Of a DNA stretch of 64,000 bases, positions 25,139 through 34,353 are shown in pieces; position 1 is the first letter of the stretch, and every line of letters starts with the position of its first letter. The stretch lies in the NCBI GenBank assembly GCA_900553015.1, contig USBY01000002.1, positions 1-64,000 of the forward strand, written 5' to 3'. Source of the stretch: an uncultured Clostridium sp. Lineage in GTDB: Bacteria; Bacillota; Clostridia; TANB77; CAG-508. The notes beneath the pieces are model-generated. The model saw nothing but the letters and a program-made list of their open reading frames with translations. It made no database searches and was not told where the DNA came from. The position numbers and the translations under genes were made by a program.

Positions 25139-25837
25139 TTATAATATATTTTTTAATTCTTCTAACTTATGTATTTCATATGTTGGCTTATAAATACTAG
25201 CATTCTCATTCCTAATATTAAACCAACATGTATCCATTCCTACTTCGTTTCCACCTTTAATATCTTTTTCTAATTCATCTCCTATAAATAACATTTCTTT
25301 GGTATTATGGTTATTTATTTTATTAAACAAAGCTTCATAAAAATATGCATGTGGCTTCATACTTCCGCATTCATCTGCTGCAAATGTTTCATCTATATAT
25401 TCATTTATTCCTAATCCCTTCAGTTTTGATGGTATTGCTGTACTTGGTCCATTACTTGCAATTATAAGCTTATATTTTTTATCTTTTAAATATTTTATAA
25501 TTTCCTTAGCTCCTTCTATTTCTTGTACTTTTAGTTTTAGTCCTTCTGTATATATTTCATTCATTTTTACTGCTTCTTCATATGAAATTCCTTTAAAATA
25601 TCTTAGAAATCTTTGTGCTCTATTCCACTCTGCTTTTCCCTCTCTTGACATTCCTTCTCTAGGATCTTTTACTATTCCTGCAGCCCTTTTCTTCCAGTAA
25701 TTTTTATCTATTGCTTGAAATTTTTTAAATTCGTCATCTGTATATTTATCTTTTGTTAGTATTTTAAATGCTTCTTGCATATTTTTTGTATCGTCATTTA
25801 AGGTATCATCTAGATCAAATATTATTGTTTTATACAT
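25139..25837 (-). CDS. HAD-IA family hydrolase (YjjG-like)
   Basis: 232 residues. Motif I IIFDLDDTLND (both catalytic Asp present), motif II IIASNGPS, motif III Lys in GSMKPHAYFYE, and motif IV LFIGDELEKDIKGG. A helical C1 cap of about 75 residues lies between motifs I and II. YjjG-like enzymes act as nucleotidases on non-canonical nucleotides, which would suit the adjacent Ham1-like gene. The ATG has AAAGGAGG upstream. It directly follows the WYL regulator gene (58 bp gap) in the minus direction. Confidence 0.87.
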   Translation of the reverse strand: MYKTIIFDLDDTLNDDTKNMQEAFKILTKDKYTDDEFKKFQAIDKNYWKKRAAGIVKDPREGMSREGKAEWNRAQRFLRYFKGISYEEAVKMNEIYTEGLKLKVQEIEGAKEIIKYLKDKKYKLIIASNGPSTAIPSKLKGLGINEYIDETFAADECGSMKPHAYFYEALFNKINNHNTKEMLFIGDELEKDIKGGNEVGMDTCWFNIRNENASIYKPTYEIHKLEELKNIL

Positions 25838-25894
25838 TAAAAATCCTCCTTTTGTGATTATTTTATCACAAAAAGAGGAAATATAATTGTCAGT

Positions 25895-26518
25895 TTAATT
25901 TTTTGACCAGATTTTTAAATTTACTTCTTTTTCGTATTTTTCATCTAATATTTTATATGAAATTATGTCATTTAATTTGAATAGTCTAATTTCATTCCTT
26001 AATTCACAAAATGCTGCAACATACCAATTATTTAAATATGTAAATAGCTCTGCCGGATGTATTGTTCTTTTAGTTATTCCTGAATTGACAGATTTAAACT
26101 CAATATAGATTTTATTTCTGTTATTGATTGCTAGTCTAAAATCCTTATATATTTCTGTAAATTCTGGCATTAACTGTTCACTTTTAGTACTATCTTTTCT
26201 ATGTTCATTAGTAATATATGCTTTAATAATCTTGTCTATTATAGCTTCATCTAATTCATTCTTTTTCATGTTTTTTAGTTGATATATTTCTTCGCCTGTT
26301 AGTCCAATATCAATAGTATTTTTCATGTTATCTAAAATATACCCACCATTTATTCCTTGCTTGCCTTGAATATATATTCCTGCTTGTTCTAATTCTTGTT
26401 TATATATCCTTATCATTCTTGTAGATACTTCTAATTCATTTGCTAAATCTTGTATTGTATGTATTTTACCATCTTCCAGAATTTTTACCATATTTAACAT
26501 ATTTGCAACTTTGCTCAT
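25895..26518 (-). CDS. YafY/DeoR-type transcriptional regulator with WYL domain
   Basis: 207 residues. The N-terminal winged helix-turn-helix (residues about 1-60, IQDLANELEVSTRMIRIYKQEL) is of the HTH_11 type. The C-terminus carries a WYL-type ligand domain (NKIYIEFKSVNSGITKRTIHPAELF, with NNWYVAAFCELRNEIRLFKLN, quoted in parts). WYL regulators sense nucleic acids or nucleotides and often control repair, defence or sanitation genes. It stands inside the cluster of nucleotide-processing enzymes, so control of that cluster is a reasonable inference. A good AAGGAG site precedes the ATG. Confidence 0.88.
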   Translation of the reverse strand: MSKVANMLNMVKILEDGKIHTIQDLANELEVSTRMIRIYKQELEQAGIYIQGKQGINGGYILDNMKNTIDIGLTGEEIYQLKNMKKNELDEAIIDKIIKAYITNEHRKDSTKSEQLMPEFTEIYKDFRLAINNRNKIYIEFKSVNSGITKRTIHPAELFTYLNNWYVAAFCELRNEIRLFKLNDIISYKILDEKYEKEVNLKIWSKN

Positions 26519-26534
26519 TAATTACTCCTTAATT

Positions 26535-27413
26535 TTAGTCTTTAAACATATTTTTCCTGTTATATTTTTTACAATTTAATTCTTCTTTTAAATATATACA
26601 TTCTTCTAAGTCTATTCCATAAATATTTGCTAAGCATGTTACATAATATAGAACATCTTGTAATTCTTCTTCTATTGTTCCTTTTATTTCTTTATTTTTC
26701 ATTCGTACATCTTCATTTACAACTTTTGCAAGTTCGCCGACTTCTTCCATAAGTTTTAGCATATATTTTTCTTTTGAATTATTCTTGTGGTCTATCTTAG
26801 ATATACTTTCTTGTAATTTTTTAATTGTTAAATCTGGTATTTTTACTATTTTGTTCTCTTTTTCAGGTGTTTTTTTCACTTCAACACTTTGTGTGTTTGT
26901 AACTGGAAGTTTTGCTTTTTCTGTTTTTACTGGTTCAGTCTTTTTTACACCATATGCAATAGCTAATTCTTCTTCAGCAAGGATTGTTTTAAATTTTTGT
27001 TTATATTCATCTATTTTTTCTTCTAATAATTCCTGGTTTGCTATGTATTCTATACTATCTTCTGATAAATCCATAAATTCTTGCGCAGTATAAAATATTT
27101 CTATTAATGCAATTACATTTTGTGCAAATTTTTTCTTTTTATAATTTATTAATTTTTTATCAAATAATATAATTTTGTTTTTTACATCTAAATAATCTTC
27201 CAAAGAATAATTTTCTAGATTGTATTTTGCCCATACTTTTAAATTTAAAGTTCCATTTTTATTTTCTTCAAATATTGGAAATAATACTACATCCCTATCA
27301 TTTTCCTTTGTACATCTTGGAAAGAATATATGATATTTTCCTTTGTTTTCGTTTTTCCAATTCTGTAATATCCCTTCCATTAAAGCTATTCCATTTTCTA
27401 ATTCTTCTTCCAT
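26535..27413 (-). CDS. MazG-like pyrophosphohydrolase domain protein with unknown N-terminal part
   Basis: 292 residues. The C-terminal ~95 residues are a MazG-type all-helical NTP pyrophosphatase: MEEVGELAKVVNEDVRM, then EEELQDVLYYVTCLANIYG. The E-x-x-E and E-x-x-D metal-binding pattern is present. The N-terminal ~170 residues are not recognised, and a Pro/Thr/Lys-rich linker (about 170-195) separates the parts. Presumably it cleaves unusual nucleoside triphosphates. It is 16 bp upstream of the WYL regulator and 18 bp downstream of the FAD oxidoreductase gene, all in the minus direction, so one operon is likely. Confidence 0.82.
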   Translation of the reverse strand: MEEELENGIALMEGILQNWKNENKGKYHIFFPRCTKENDRDVVLFPIFEENKNGTLNLKVWAKYNLENYSLEDYLDVKNKIILFDKKLINYKKKKFAQNVIALIEIFYTAQEFMDLSEDSIEYIANQELLEEKIDEYKQKFKTILAEEELAIAYGVKKTEPVKTEKAKLPVTNTQSVEVKKTPEKENKIVKIPDLTIKKLQESISKIDHKNNSKEKYMLKLMEEVGELAKVVNEDVRMKNKEIKGTIEEELQDVLYYVTCLANIYGIDLEECIYLKEELNCKKYNRKNMFKD

Positions 27414-27431
27414 CTTTATCCCCCTCGTATA

Positions 27432-28859
27432 TTAATTCTTATTTATTAAATTCCTTGCCATTTGTACTCCAGATGCTGATGCCATCATTAGTCCTCTTGT
27501 CATTCCTCCACCATCTCCTATAGAATATAAGCCTTTTACACTTGTTTCAAAATTATGATCTATTACTACTTTATTACTATAGAATTTTATTTCTGGTGCA
27601 TATAATAGATTTTCTGGATTTGCAAATCCTTCTACTATTTTATCCATGCTTCTTATAAATTGGAGAATGTCTGTCATCGTTCTATATCCAAGTGCAAATG
27701 TTATATCTCCTGCAACTGCTGATTTTAATGTTGGCTTAATCTTATTATTTTGTAATTCTTCATCCCAAGTTCTTTTTCCTCTATAAATATCTCCTAATCT
27801 TTGAACTACAATATTTCCATTTCCTAATTCATTTATATTTTTAGCTATATTTCTTCCATATTCTATTGGTTTATCAAATGGATAATTAAAATGATGTGAT
27901 ACTAGTATTGCTAAATTTGTATGTGTGCTTTTTTTGTCTTTATATGAATGTCCATTAACTAAATTTATACCTTCGTCATATACTTCTGATGAAACAAATC
28001 CACTTGGATTTTGACAAAATGTTCTTACTTTATCTTTAAAAGGTCCTGGATAACCAATAAATTTGCCTTCGTACATATATGTGTTTATATCTTTCATTAC
28101 TTCATCTGAAAGCTCATATCTTACGCCTATATCTACTACTCCAGCTTCTGTTTTGATGCTATGAGTATTACACATGTCTACTAGCCAATTTGCACCTTTT
28201 CTTCCTACTGCTATTATTATGTTTTTTCCATATATTTTTTCTTCGGAATTTTCTTTTATATTATGTACAATAATTCCTTTCGCTTCATTATTTTCTATTA
28301 TTAAATCTTTTACTTCTGTTTCGAACATTAAATCTATATTGTGTTCTTCTAAATATTTTTCTAATTTTTTGTATAGTTCATGTGCTTTTTCTGTTCCTAG
28401 ATGTCTTATTGGAATATCTATTAATGTTATTTCTTCTTTTTTGGCTTTTTTCTTTATCTCGTTTATTTCGTTTTTATACTTCGTTCCTTCTAGTTTTGGA
28501 TCTGCTCCGAAATCTAGATATATTTGATCTGTGTAATCTATTAGTTTCTTTGTTTCTTCTACTCCTACATATTTATGTAGTTCTCCTCCTACATAAAAGT
28601 CTTCGTCTTCTTTATTGTATAAAGATAGTTTTCCGTCAGAAAATGCACCTGCCCCGGAGAATCCGCTTGTAATATTACAAAATGGTTTGCATTTTACACA
28701 TTTTCCTATTGTTTCTATAGGGCAATTTCTATCTTCTACTCGTTTTCCTTGTTCTACTAACAATATTTTTTTATTTTGATTTTTTTGAATCATCTCATAT
28801 GCAAAAAATATTGCTCCTGGTCCCATTCCTATAACTATTGCATCATAACTAGGTGTCAT
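27432..28859 (-). CDS. FAD-dependent oxidoreductase
   Basis: 475 residues. The Rossmann motif VIGMGPGAIFFAYEM (residues about 9-23) is followed by the ribose-binding Glu in LLVEQGKRV. Cysteines form CVKCKPFC at about 53-60, and the second nucleotide motif GAGAFSDGKL is typical of a family of anaerobe proteins annotated as NAD(P)/FAD-dependent oxidoreductases. A C-terminal GLYSIGDGGGMTRGLMMASASG region binds FAD. The CxxCxxxC-like cysteines could hold a cluster or be redox-active. The partner and substrate are unknown. It begins the minus-strand run with the MazG protein and the WYL regulator. Confidence 0.88.
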   Translation of the reverse strand: MTPSYDAIVIGMGPGAIFFAYEMIQKNQNKKILLVEQGKRVEDRNCPIETIGKCVKCKPFCNITSGFSGAGAFSDGKLSLYNKEDEDFYVGGELHKYVGVEETKKLIDYTDQIYLDFGADPKLEGTKYKNEINEIKKKAKKEEITLIDIPIRHLGTEKAHELYKKLEKYLEEHNIDLMFETEVKDLIIENNEAKGIIVHNIKENSEEKIYGKNIIIAVGRKGANWLVDMCNTHSIKTEAGVVDIGVRYELSDEVMKDINTYMYEGKFIGYPGPFKDKVRTFCQNPSGFVSSEVYDEGINLVNGHSYKDKKSTHTNLAILVSHHFNYPFDKPIEYGRNIAKNINELGNGNIVVQRLGDIYRGKRTWDEELQNNKIKPTLKSAVAGDITFALGYRTMTDILQFIRSMDKIVEGFANPENLLYAPEIKFYSNKVVIDHNFETSVKGLYSIGDGGGMTRGLMMASASGVQMARNLINKN

Positions 28860-29018
28860 TCATATCACATCCTTTTCCGTTTTCTTCGGTTTTATTCTAT
28901 CTCAAAAATTTCTTTATTACAATAGCTAAATTTCGTTTAATAATTATAGCACTAATTTTATTTACTGCTTATTCTATCATCCCTAATTCTTCATGCTAAA
29001 AATAGTTACATATCTACA

Positions 29019-29062
29019 AAAGGACTTGATGAAAAGATACTATCTTCTCACCAAGTCCCTTT
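29019..29062 (-). terminator. Terminator of the 29074 cassette gene
   Basis: Stem AAAGGACTTG / CAAGTCCCTTT with a further inner pairing (AAGAT/ATCTT), followed by TTTTGTAG on the minus strand. It lies 12 bp past the stop codon. The rest of the 28860-29018 gap holds no gene. Confidence 0.8.
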
Positions 29063-29073
29063 GTCTTTATTCT

Positions 29074-29688
29074 CTATCTCCAAGCGATTCTAAGAACTTC
29101 TCGCTGGAAATATTTCCGGTCTTTTTCATCCAACCAAAAAAGTTCATTGGACTTTTCTCCACTTGCAAGCTCACCAGTTAACTCAGAGAAAAATTTTTCA
29201 GCCCAACTATCATCTGTATGATACATCCTGTTGATCATTGGAATCCTTTCTTTAACCTTCTCTAACACGTCCACTGGTTGCTTTGCTGCTACAATCTTAT
29301 ACCCTATCATAGCACCATATACTAAGGCTCCTGGTACTCCTCTCTTAAATCCGCATGAAGAATCATTGTCTATAATGATACTTCCATCTTTGCCAAGTTT
29401 GCCATATTCATTCCACCCAAGGGGCATAATTGCAATTGGCTGGTCAATTATGCATCTTCTCGGCAGCGGACTTTTTTCATAGGCATGAATCATAGCCTTT
29501 ACTGCAGTAAAATATTGTGGAAACAACACTTCCTCTGCAAACTTCATGATGTTTGCATCACGTTCTAATGGACTGTCCCCCATTGCTGGTGCCTCAGATT
29601 TGTCAACGACTCCTGGTACTGGTACATAGACCGTTACCTTAATCCGATTTTTCATCCAGCTTTCTGATTGAATTAACCTCTCTGACAT
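29074..29688 (-). CDS. Orphan protein, single-gene cassette
   Basis: 204 residues, unrecognised. Pieces such as PVPGVVDKSEAPAMGDSP, IAIMPLGWNEYGKLGKDG and DDSWAEKFFSELTGEL show a soluble, mixed alpha/beta protein without signal or membrane segments. The ATG at 29688 has AAGGAGG 9 bases before it; the longer frame to 29763 would run through the promoter. In the part I counted (29401-29460) G+C is 26 of 60, clearly above the surrounding genes. It is monocistronic with its own promoter (29735-29763) and terminator (29019-29062). I cannot assign a function. Confidence 0.7.
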   Translation of the reverse strand: MSERLIQSESWMKNRIKVTVYVPVPGVVDKSEAPAMGDSPLERDANIMKFAEEVLFPQYFTAVKAMIHAYEKSPLPRRCIIDQPIAIMPLGWNEYGKLGKDGSIIIDNDSSCGFKRGVPGALVYGAMIGYKIVAAKQPVDVLEKVKERIPMINRMYHTDDSWAEKFFSELTGELASGEKSNELFWLDEKDRKYFQREVLRIAWR

Positions 29689-29734
29689 ATTACATGTCCT
29701 CCTTTTTAGTGCGCGGTTGTTGGTAAACATAATT

Positions 29735-29763
29735 ATTATACCACTATTTAAGTAGTTATTCAA
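29735..29763 (-). promoter_or_regulatory. Promoter of the 29074 cassette
   Basis: On the minus strand TTGAAT (29758-29763), 17-bp spacer, TATAAT (29735-29740). Start of transcription is about 29728. Confidence 0.75.
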
Positions 29764-29813
29764 TCTAAATTATCAAACTTACAATTTTTATTATCTAACT
29801 ATGACATAAAATA

Positions 29814-29850
29814 CACCTCTAAGAATAACCTATACTTATTCTTAGAGGTG
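29814..29850 (-). terminator. Terminator of the fatty acid synthesis operon
   Basis: A perfect 15-bp stem CACCTCTAAGAATAA / TTATTCTTAGAGGTG with a 7-nt loop, followed by TATTTTAT on the minus strand. It ends the operon directly after accC. Confidence 0.85.
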
Positions 29851-29866
29851 CAATATTTTTCGAAAT

Positions 29867-29894
29867 ATGGAAAAAAGGAACGTCCCCAAATCCC
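29867..29894. repeat. Dispersed GTCCCC repeat, copy 2
   Basis: TGGAAAAAAGGAACGTCCCC, continuing AAATCCC. The last base is the first base of the accC stop codon on the minus strand, so the element abuts an essential gene. Confidence 0.7.
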
Positions 29895-31237
29895 TATTTT
29901 CCAAATTCTTTTTCTATAAATGATGTGTCATAATCATTGGCTTTAAATTTTTCATTGTCTAATATTTTTAATATGAAGTCTGTATTTGTTTCTATTCCTG
30001 AAATTACAAGTTCTGATAATGCACTTTTCATTTTAGCAATTGATTCTTTTCTGTCTTTTCCGTGAACAATTACTTTTGCAATCATAGAATCATAATTTTG
30101 AGGAACTTTATATCCTGCATATACAGCTGTATCAACTCTTACACCATTTCCACCTGGAAGATGTAATTCTTCTATTAATCCTGGGCATGGCATAAAGTTT
30201 TTAGCTGGATTTTCTGCATTTATTCTAGCTTCTAAACTATGTCCTGTAAATGTAATATCTTTTTGTTTATATTTCATTTTTTCACCTGAAGCTATACGAA
30301 TTTGCTCTTTTATTAAGTCTAATCCTGTTACCATCTCTGTTACTGGATGCTCTACTTGAATTCTTGTATTCATTTCCATAAAATAGAAATCTTTATTTTT
30401 ATCTACTAAAAATTCTATTGTTCCAACATTTGTATATCCAACTTCTTTAACAGCTTTAACAGCTACAGCACCCATTTTTTCTCTTAATTTGCTATCTATT
30501 ATTCCAGATGGTGTTTCTTCTAGCATTTTTTGATTTCTTCTTTGTACTGTACAATCTCTTTCACCTAAATGTACTGCATTACCATGTTCATCAGCCATTA
30601 CTTGAATTTCTATATGTCTTGGATTTTCTATAAATTTCTCTATGTAAATGCTATCATCATTAAAAGATATAGCTGCTTCTTGTTTTACAACTTCATATGC
30701 TTTTTTTAGTTCATCCTCATTGTATGCAACTCTTATACCTTTTCCGCCACCACCAGCAGATGCTTTAAGCATTACTGGATATCCTATTTGGTTTGATATA
30801 TTTATTGCTTCTTGCATTGTATATATTAATCCATCTGAACCTGGAACAACTGGAACGCCTGCATTTTTCATTGTCTCTTTTGCTTTAGATTTATTTCCCA
30901 TAAGTTCTATAATTTCTGGTTTTGGTCCTATAAATTTTAAACCTATTTCGTCACACATCTTTGCAAAACTGCTATTTTCTGATAAAAATCCAAAACCTGG
31001 ATGAATACTATCTGCACCAGTTAAGCAAGCCGCTTCAATAATAGCTTTTACATTTAAATAACTTTTTACAGAAGGAGCAGGTCCTATACATACCGCTTCA
31101 TCTGCAAGTTTTGTATGTAATGCTGTTTTGTCAGCTTCTGAATATACTGCAACTGTTTTTATTCCCATTTCTCTACAAGCTCTTATAATTCTTACAGCTA
31201 TTTCTCCTCTGTTTGCAATTAATATCTTTTTTAACAT
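29894..31237 (-). CDS. accC: Biotin carboxylase subunit of acetyl-CoA carboxylase
   Basis: 447 residues, full length. It carboxylates the biotin of AccB using ATP and bicarbonate, the first half-reaction of malonyl-CoA synthesis. The N-terminal domain KILIANRGEIAVRIIRACREMG is followed by the ATP-grasp domain with the glycine loop SAGGGGKGIRV (about residue 165), the EMNTRIQVEHPVTE active-site stretch (about 285-300) and a C-terminal biotin-carboxylase domain (SLEARINAENP). It is the last gene of the operon fabH-D-G-F-accB-fabZ-accC. accD and accA, which often follow accC in Clostridia, are absent here; a terminator comes next. Confidence 0.97.
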   Translation of the reverse strand: MLKKILIANRGEIAVRIIRACREMGIKTVAVYSEADKTALHTKLADEAVCIGPAPSVKSYLNVKAIIEAACLTGADSIHPGFGFLSENSSFAKMCDEIGLKFIGPKPEIIELMGNKSKAKETMKNAGVPVVPGSDGLIYTMQEAINISNQIGYPVMLKASAGGGGKGIRVAYNEDELKKAYEVVKQEAAISFNDDSIYIEKFIENPRHIEIQVMADEHGNAVHLGERDCTVQRRNQKMLEETPSGIIDSKLREKMGAVAVKAVKEVGYTNVGTIEFLVDKNKDFYFMEMNTRIQVEHPVTEMVTGLDLIKEQIRIASGEKMKYKQKDITFTGHSLEARINAENPAKNFMPCPGLIEELHLPGGNGVRVDTAVYAGYKVPQNYDSMIAKVIVHGKDRKESIAKMKSALSELVISGIETNTDFILKILDNEKFKANDYDTSFIEKEFGK

Positions 31238-31277
31238 ATCAATTTCAAATCCTTTCTTGCTTCATTCTCAAGCGAAA

Positions 31278-31700
31278 TTATACTATTGCAAATGTAAGCT
31301 CACCTTTTACAGCTACTTCTCCATTTACTGTTGCTATTGCTTCTCCAACTCCTATTGGACCTTTTCTTTTGATGATTTTAACTTCTAATTTTAAAACATC
31401 TCCTGGAATTACTTGTCTTTTAAATCTTAATTTATCTACACCACCAAAAAGTGCATTTTTACCTTTGTTTTCTGGCATAGAAAGAATTGCAACCGCACCT
31501 GTTTGTGCTAAAGCTTCTATTGTAAGAACTCCAGGCATTATTGGGTTACCAGGGAAATGTCCTTGGAAGTGTGGTTCATTTATACATACATTTTTATATG
31601 CCACACAACTTTCTCCTGGAACAAATTCTTCAACTCTGTCTATCATTAAAAATGGTGGTCTTTGTGGAATTATTTCCATTATTTCATTTATATTTAGCAT
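31278..31700 (-). CDS. fabZ: 3-hydroxyacyl-ACP dehydratase
   Basis: 140 residues, the usual length. It removes water from 3-hydroxyacyl-ACP in each elongation cycle. The hotdog-fold signature is clear: IPQRPPFLMIDRV, GHFPGNPIMPGV (catalytic His) and LTIEALAQTGA (catalytic Glu). It lies between accB and accC, the order found in many Clostridia. The gap upstream (31701-31876) contains a dispersed repeat, which separates it from accB more than the other operon genes are separated. Confidence 0.97.
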   Translation of the reverse strand: MLNINEIMEIIPQRPPFLMIDRVEEFVPGESCVAYKNVCINEPHFQGHFPGNPIMPGVLTIEALAQTGAVAILSMPENKGKNALFGGVDKLRFKRQVIPGDVLKLEVKIIKRKGPIGVGEAIATVNGEVAVKGELTFAIV

Positions 31701-31723
31701 AATTTTTTCTCCTTTTAAAAATT

Positions 31724-31852
31724 TTTGAACTTTAGGTGAGCTTTAGGAACAGTCCTTAAAGTTCAAATTTTATGTCAATCGATGAACTTTTAACTCCGTC
31801 CCTAATGTTCACCAGTTCTAAATAGGGAAAAAAGGAACGTCCCCAAATCCCT
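31724..31852. repeat. Dispersed GTCCCC repeat, copy 3, with a second hairpin module
   Basis: The left module is a hairpin TTTGAACTTTAGG / CCTTAAAGTTCAAA (31724-31766). The right module is TAGGGAAAAAAGGAACGTCC, continuing CCAAATCCCTA (31823-31854). The same two modules recur in the same order at 43414-43510. The element sits inside the fatty acid operon between accB and fabZ and may attenuate or stabilise the transcript. Confidence 0.7.
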
Positions 31853-31876
31853 AAAGTTTACCAAAATCCTATTTTC

Positions 31877-32329
31877 TTATTTTATTTTGAATAATGTAGT
31901 TCCATATTCTACCATCTCTTCGTTCTTAACGCAGATTTCTACTATTTCTCCGTCAAATTCTGATTCTATTTCGTTCATTAATTTCATAGCTTCTACTACG
32001 CAAAGTACATCACCTTTTTTTACTTTGTCACCAACTTTTACATATGGTTCGTCTTTTGGTGATGGAGCACTGTAAAAAGTTCCCACCATTGGTGATTTTA
32101 CTTCTTTGTAATTTTCTGTAGCTACTACTGCTTTTGGCTCTTCTTTTGACTCAGTTGGTAAAGTAACTTCTTTTACAGCTGGTACTGGTCTTGGTTCTAT
32201 AGCTTCTATAATTTTAGCTTCGTTTTTCTTCATTTTAATTTTTGTTCCATCTGGGAATTCGATATCTAAACTATCAACTTTAGAATTTCCCATATCATCT
32301 AATAATCTTTTAATATCTGAATATTCCAT
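31877..32329 (-). CDS. accB: Biotin carboxyl carrier protein of acetyl-CoA carboxylase
   Basis: 150 residues. A short N-terminal helix domain, a Pro/Glu/Ala-Lys-rich linker (about 40-75) and the C-terminal biotinyl domain are visible. The biotin-attachment motif VEAMKLMNEIES has the modified Lys near residue 117. The domain begins with VKSPMVGTFYSAPSP, as usual in bacterial AccB. It carries carboxybiotin between AccC and the carboxyltransferase. BirA at 41919 is the expected ligase. It lies 11 bp after fabF. Confidence 0.96.
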   Translation of the reverse strand: MEYSDIKRLLDDMGNSKVDSLDIEFPDGTKIKMKKNEAKIIEAIEPRPVPAVKEVTLPTESKEEPKAVVATENYKEVKSPMVGTFYSAPSPKDEPYVKVGDKVKKGDVLCVVEAMKLMNEIESEFDGEIVEICVKNEEMVEYGTTLFKIK

Positions 32330-32340
32330 TTTTATTCCCC

Positions 32341-33582
32341 CTAGTCTTCATATTTTTTAAATATTATTGATCCATTATGTCCACCAAATCCTAATGAATT
32401 TGACATTGCATATTTTACTTCAACATTTCTTCCTTCGTTTGGAACTATATCTAAATCACATTCAGGGTCTTCTACTTTATAGTTTATTGTTGCTGGTACA
32501 TAACCATCTTCTATTGCTTTAACACAAACAATAGCTTCAACTCCTCCAGCTGCACCTAATAAATGTCCTGTATTACTCTTTGTAGAACTTACTAAAACTT
32601 TTTTACTTGCTTCTTCTCCTAAAGCCTTTTTTATTGCCATAGTTTCTCCCGCATCGTTTAAATGTGTTGATGTACCATGTGCATTTATATATGTAACATC
32701 TTCTGGTTTTATTTTAGCATCTTCCATTGCAGATACCATTGCTCTTGCTGCACCTTCTCCATCTGGTGATGGTGATGTAATATGATATGCATCTGATGAT
32801 GCTCCATATCCTACTATTTCTGCATATATATGTGCTCCTCTTTTTTTAGCATGTTCTAATTCTTCTAGAACTATAACAGCAGCACCTTCACCCATAACAA
32901 ATCCACTTCTTTCTAGGTCAAAAGGTATACTTGCTCTGTTTTTATCTGTAGCTTGTGTTAATGCTTTTATATTTTGGAAACCTGCTATACCTGTTTTTGT
33001 AATTGGAGCTTCTGTTCCTCCTGCAAGTACTGCATCTTGGTAACCATGTTTAATCATTCTATAACTTTCTCCAATTGAATGTGTTCCAGTTGCACATGCT
33101 GTTACCATTGCAACAGATTCTCCTTTAAGACCTAAGTCTATTGTTACATTTCCTGCTGCCATGTTTGGTATTCCCATTGGAATAAACATTGGTGATACTC
33201 TATCTGGTCCTTTTATTGCACATGCCCCAATATCTTTTTCCATAGTATTTAATCCACCAATTCCAGAACCTATAACAGTTCCTACTCTTGTCATATCAGT
33301 ATTTTCTTCTGTAATTCCACTATCTTTTAGAGCCTCTCTTGATGCTACTACAGCATATTGTGAATATAAATCCATTCTTCTTGCTGTTCTTCTGTCAAAA
33401 TAGTCTTCTGGATTAAATCCTTTTACTTCTGCTGCTAATTTTACTTTTAAATCGCTAGTATCAACTTTTGTTATCTCGTCAATACCACATTTTCCTGCTT
33501 TAATTCCTTCCCAAAAATCTGTTGCAGTGTTTCCTAAAGGTGTAACTGCTCCTATACCTGTAACAACAACTCTTCTTTCCAT
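32341..33582 (-). CDS. fabF: 3-oxoacyl-ACP synthase II
   Basis: 413 residues, normal length. The thiolase-fold condensing enzyme elongates acyl-ACP with malonyl-ACP. The catalytic Cys lies in VTACATGTHSIG (near residue 165) and the two His in NAHGTSTHLND (near 305) and SNTGHLLGAAGG (near 340). It is 1 bp from the fabG stop, so translation is coupled within the operon. FabB is not seen, so FabF is likely the main elongating synthase. Confidence 0.97.
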   Translation of the reverse strand: MERRVVVTGIGAVTPLGNTATDFWEGIKAGKCGIDEITKVDTSDLKVKLAAEVKGFNPEDYFDRRTARRMDLYSQYAVVASREALKDSGITEENTDMTRVGTVIGSGIGGLNTMEKDIGACAIKGPDRVSPMFIPMGIPNMAAGNVTIDLGLKGESVAMVTACATGTHSIGESYRMIKHGYQDAVLAGGTEAPITKTGIAGFQNIKALTQATDKNRASIPFDLERSGFVMGEGAAVIVLEELEHAKKRGAHIYAEIVGYGASSDAYHITSPSPDGEGAARAMVSAMEDAKIKPEDVTYINAHGTSTHLNDAGETMAIKKALGEEASKKVLVSSTKSNTGHLLGAAGGVEAIVCVKAIEDGYVPATINYKVEDPECDLDIVPNEGRNVEVKYAMSNSLGFGGHNGSIIFKKYED

Positions 33583-33583
33583 T

Positions 33584-34318
33584 CTAAATCATACCCCCAT
33601 CTATATTTAATGTTTGACCTGTTATATAAGTATTTTCTTCTCCTCCTAAGAAGTAAACTGCATTTGCAATTTCTTCTGCAGTTCCCATTCTCTTTAAAGG
33701 AATTTGTGCATTAATACTTTCTTTTACTTTATCATTTAATACTGCTGTCATATCTGTAGCTATAAATCCAGGTGCTACACAGTTTGCTAATATATTTCTT
33801 GATGCAAGTTCTTTTGCAACACTTTTTGTAAATCCTATAATTCCTGCTTTTGATGCTGCATAGTTTGATTGTCCTGCATTTCCCATAACTCCAACTACAG
33901 ATGAAATACTTACTATTCTTCCTTCTCTTCTTTTCATCATATATGGTGTTACTAATTTTGTTAAATTAAATGTTCCTTTTAAGTTTATAGAGATTACTTT
34001 ATCAAAATCTTCTTCTTTCATTCTCATTAATAAATTGTCTCTTGTAACTCCTGCATTATTTACTAATACATCTATTCTTCCGAATTTTTCTATTGCAGCT
34101 GTTACCATTTTTTCGCATTGCTCGAAATTACTTACATCTGCTTTCTCCATTAATACTTCTGAACCATATTGTTTAAACTCTTCTTTTATTGCGTCTAAAT
34201 CTGTATTATCTGAAACATAATTTATTACTAAATCATATCCATTTTTAGCAAATTTTTCTGCAATTGCCTTTCCGATTCCTCTTGATCCACCTGTAATTAA
34301 AGCTACTTTCTTTTCCAT
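33584..34318 (-). CDS. fabG: 3-oxoacyl-ACP reductase
   Basis: 244 residues, standard length. It is a short-chain dehydrogenase that reduces 3-oxoacyl-ACP with NADPH. The nucleotide motif is ITGGSRGIGKAIA (N-terminus), followed by NNAGVTRDNLLM, the catalytic Ser in ISSVVGVMGNAG and Tyr-x3-Lys in NYAASKAG. The C-terminus GQTLNIDGGMI is typical of FabG. It sits between fabD and fabF in the operon. Confidence 0.97.
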   Translation of the reverse strand: MEKKVALITGGSRGIGKAIAEKFAKNGYDLVINYVSDNTDLDAIKEEFKQYGSEVLMEKADVSNFEQCEKMVTAAIEKFGRIDVLVNNAGVTRDNLLMRMKEEDFDKVISINLKGTFNLTKLVTPYMMKRREGRIVSISSVVGVMGNAGQSNYAASKAGIIGFTKSVAKELASRNILANCVAPGFIATDMTAVLNDKVKESINAQIPLKRMGTAEEIANAVYFLGGEENTYITGQTLNIDGGMI

Positions 34319-34353
34319 TTTTACTCTCCTTTACTTATATTTTATTACATATA

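Noticed and set aside
29689..29763. Longer start for the 29074 gene
   Set aside because: It would include the promoter; the ATG at 29688 follows AAGGAGG.
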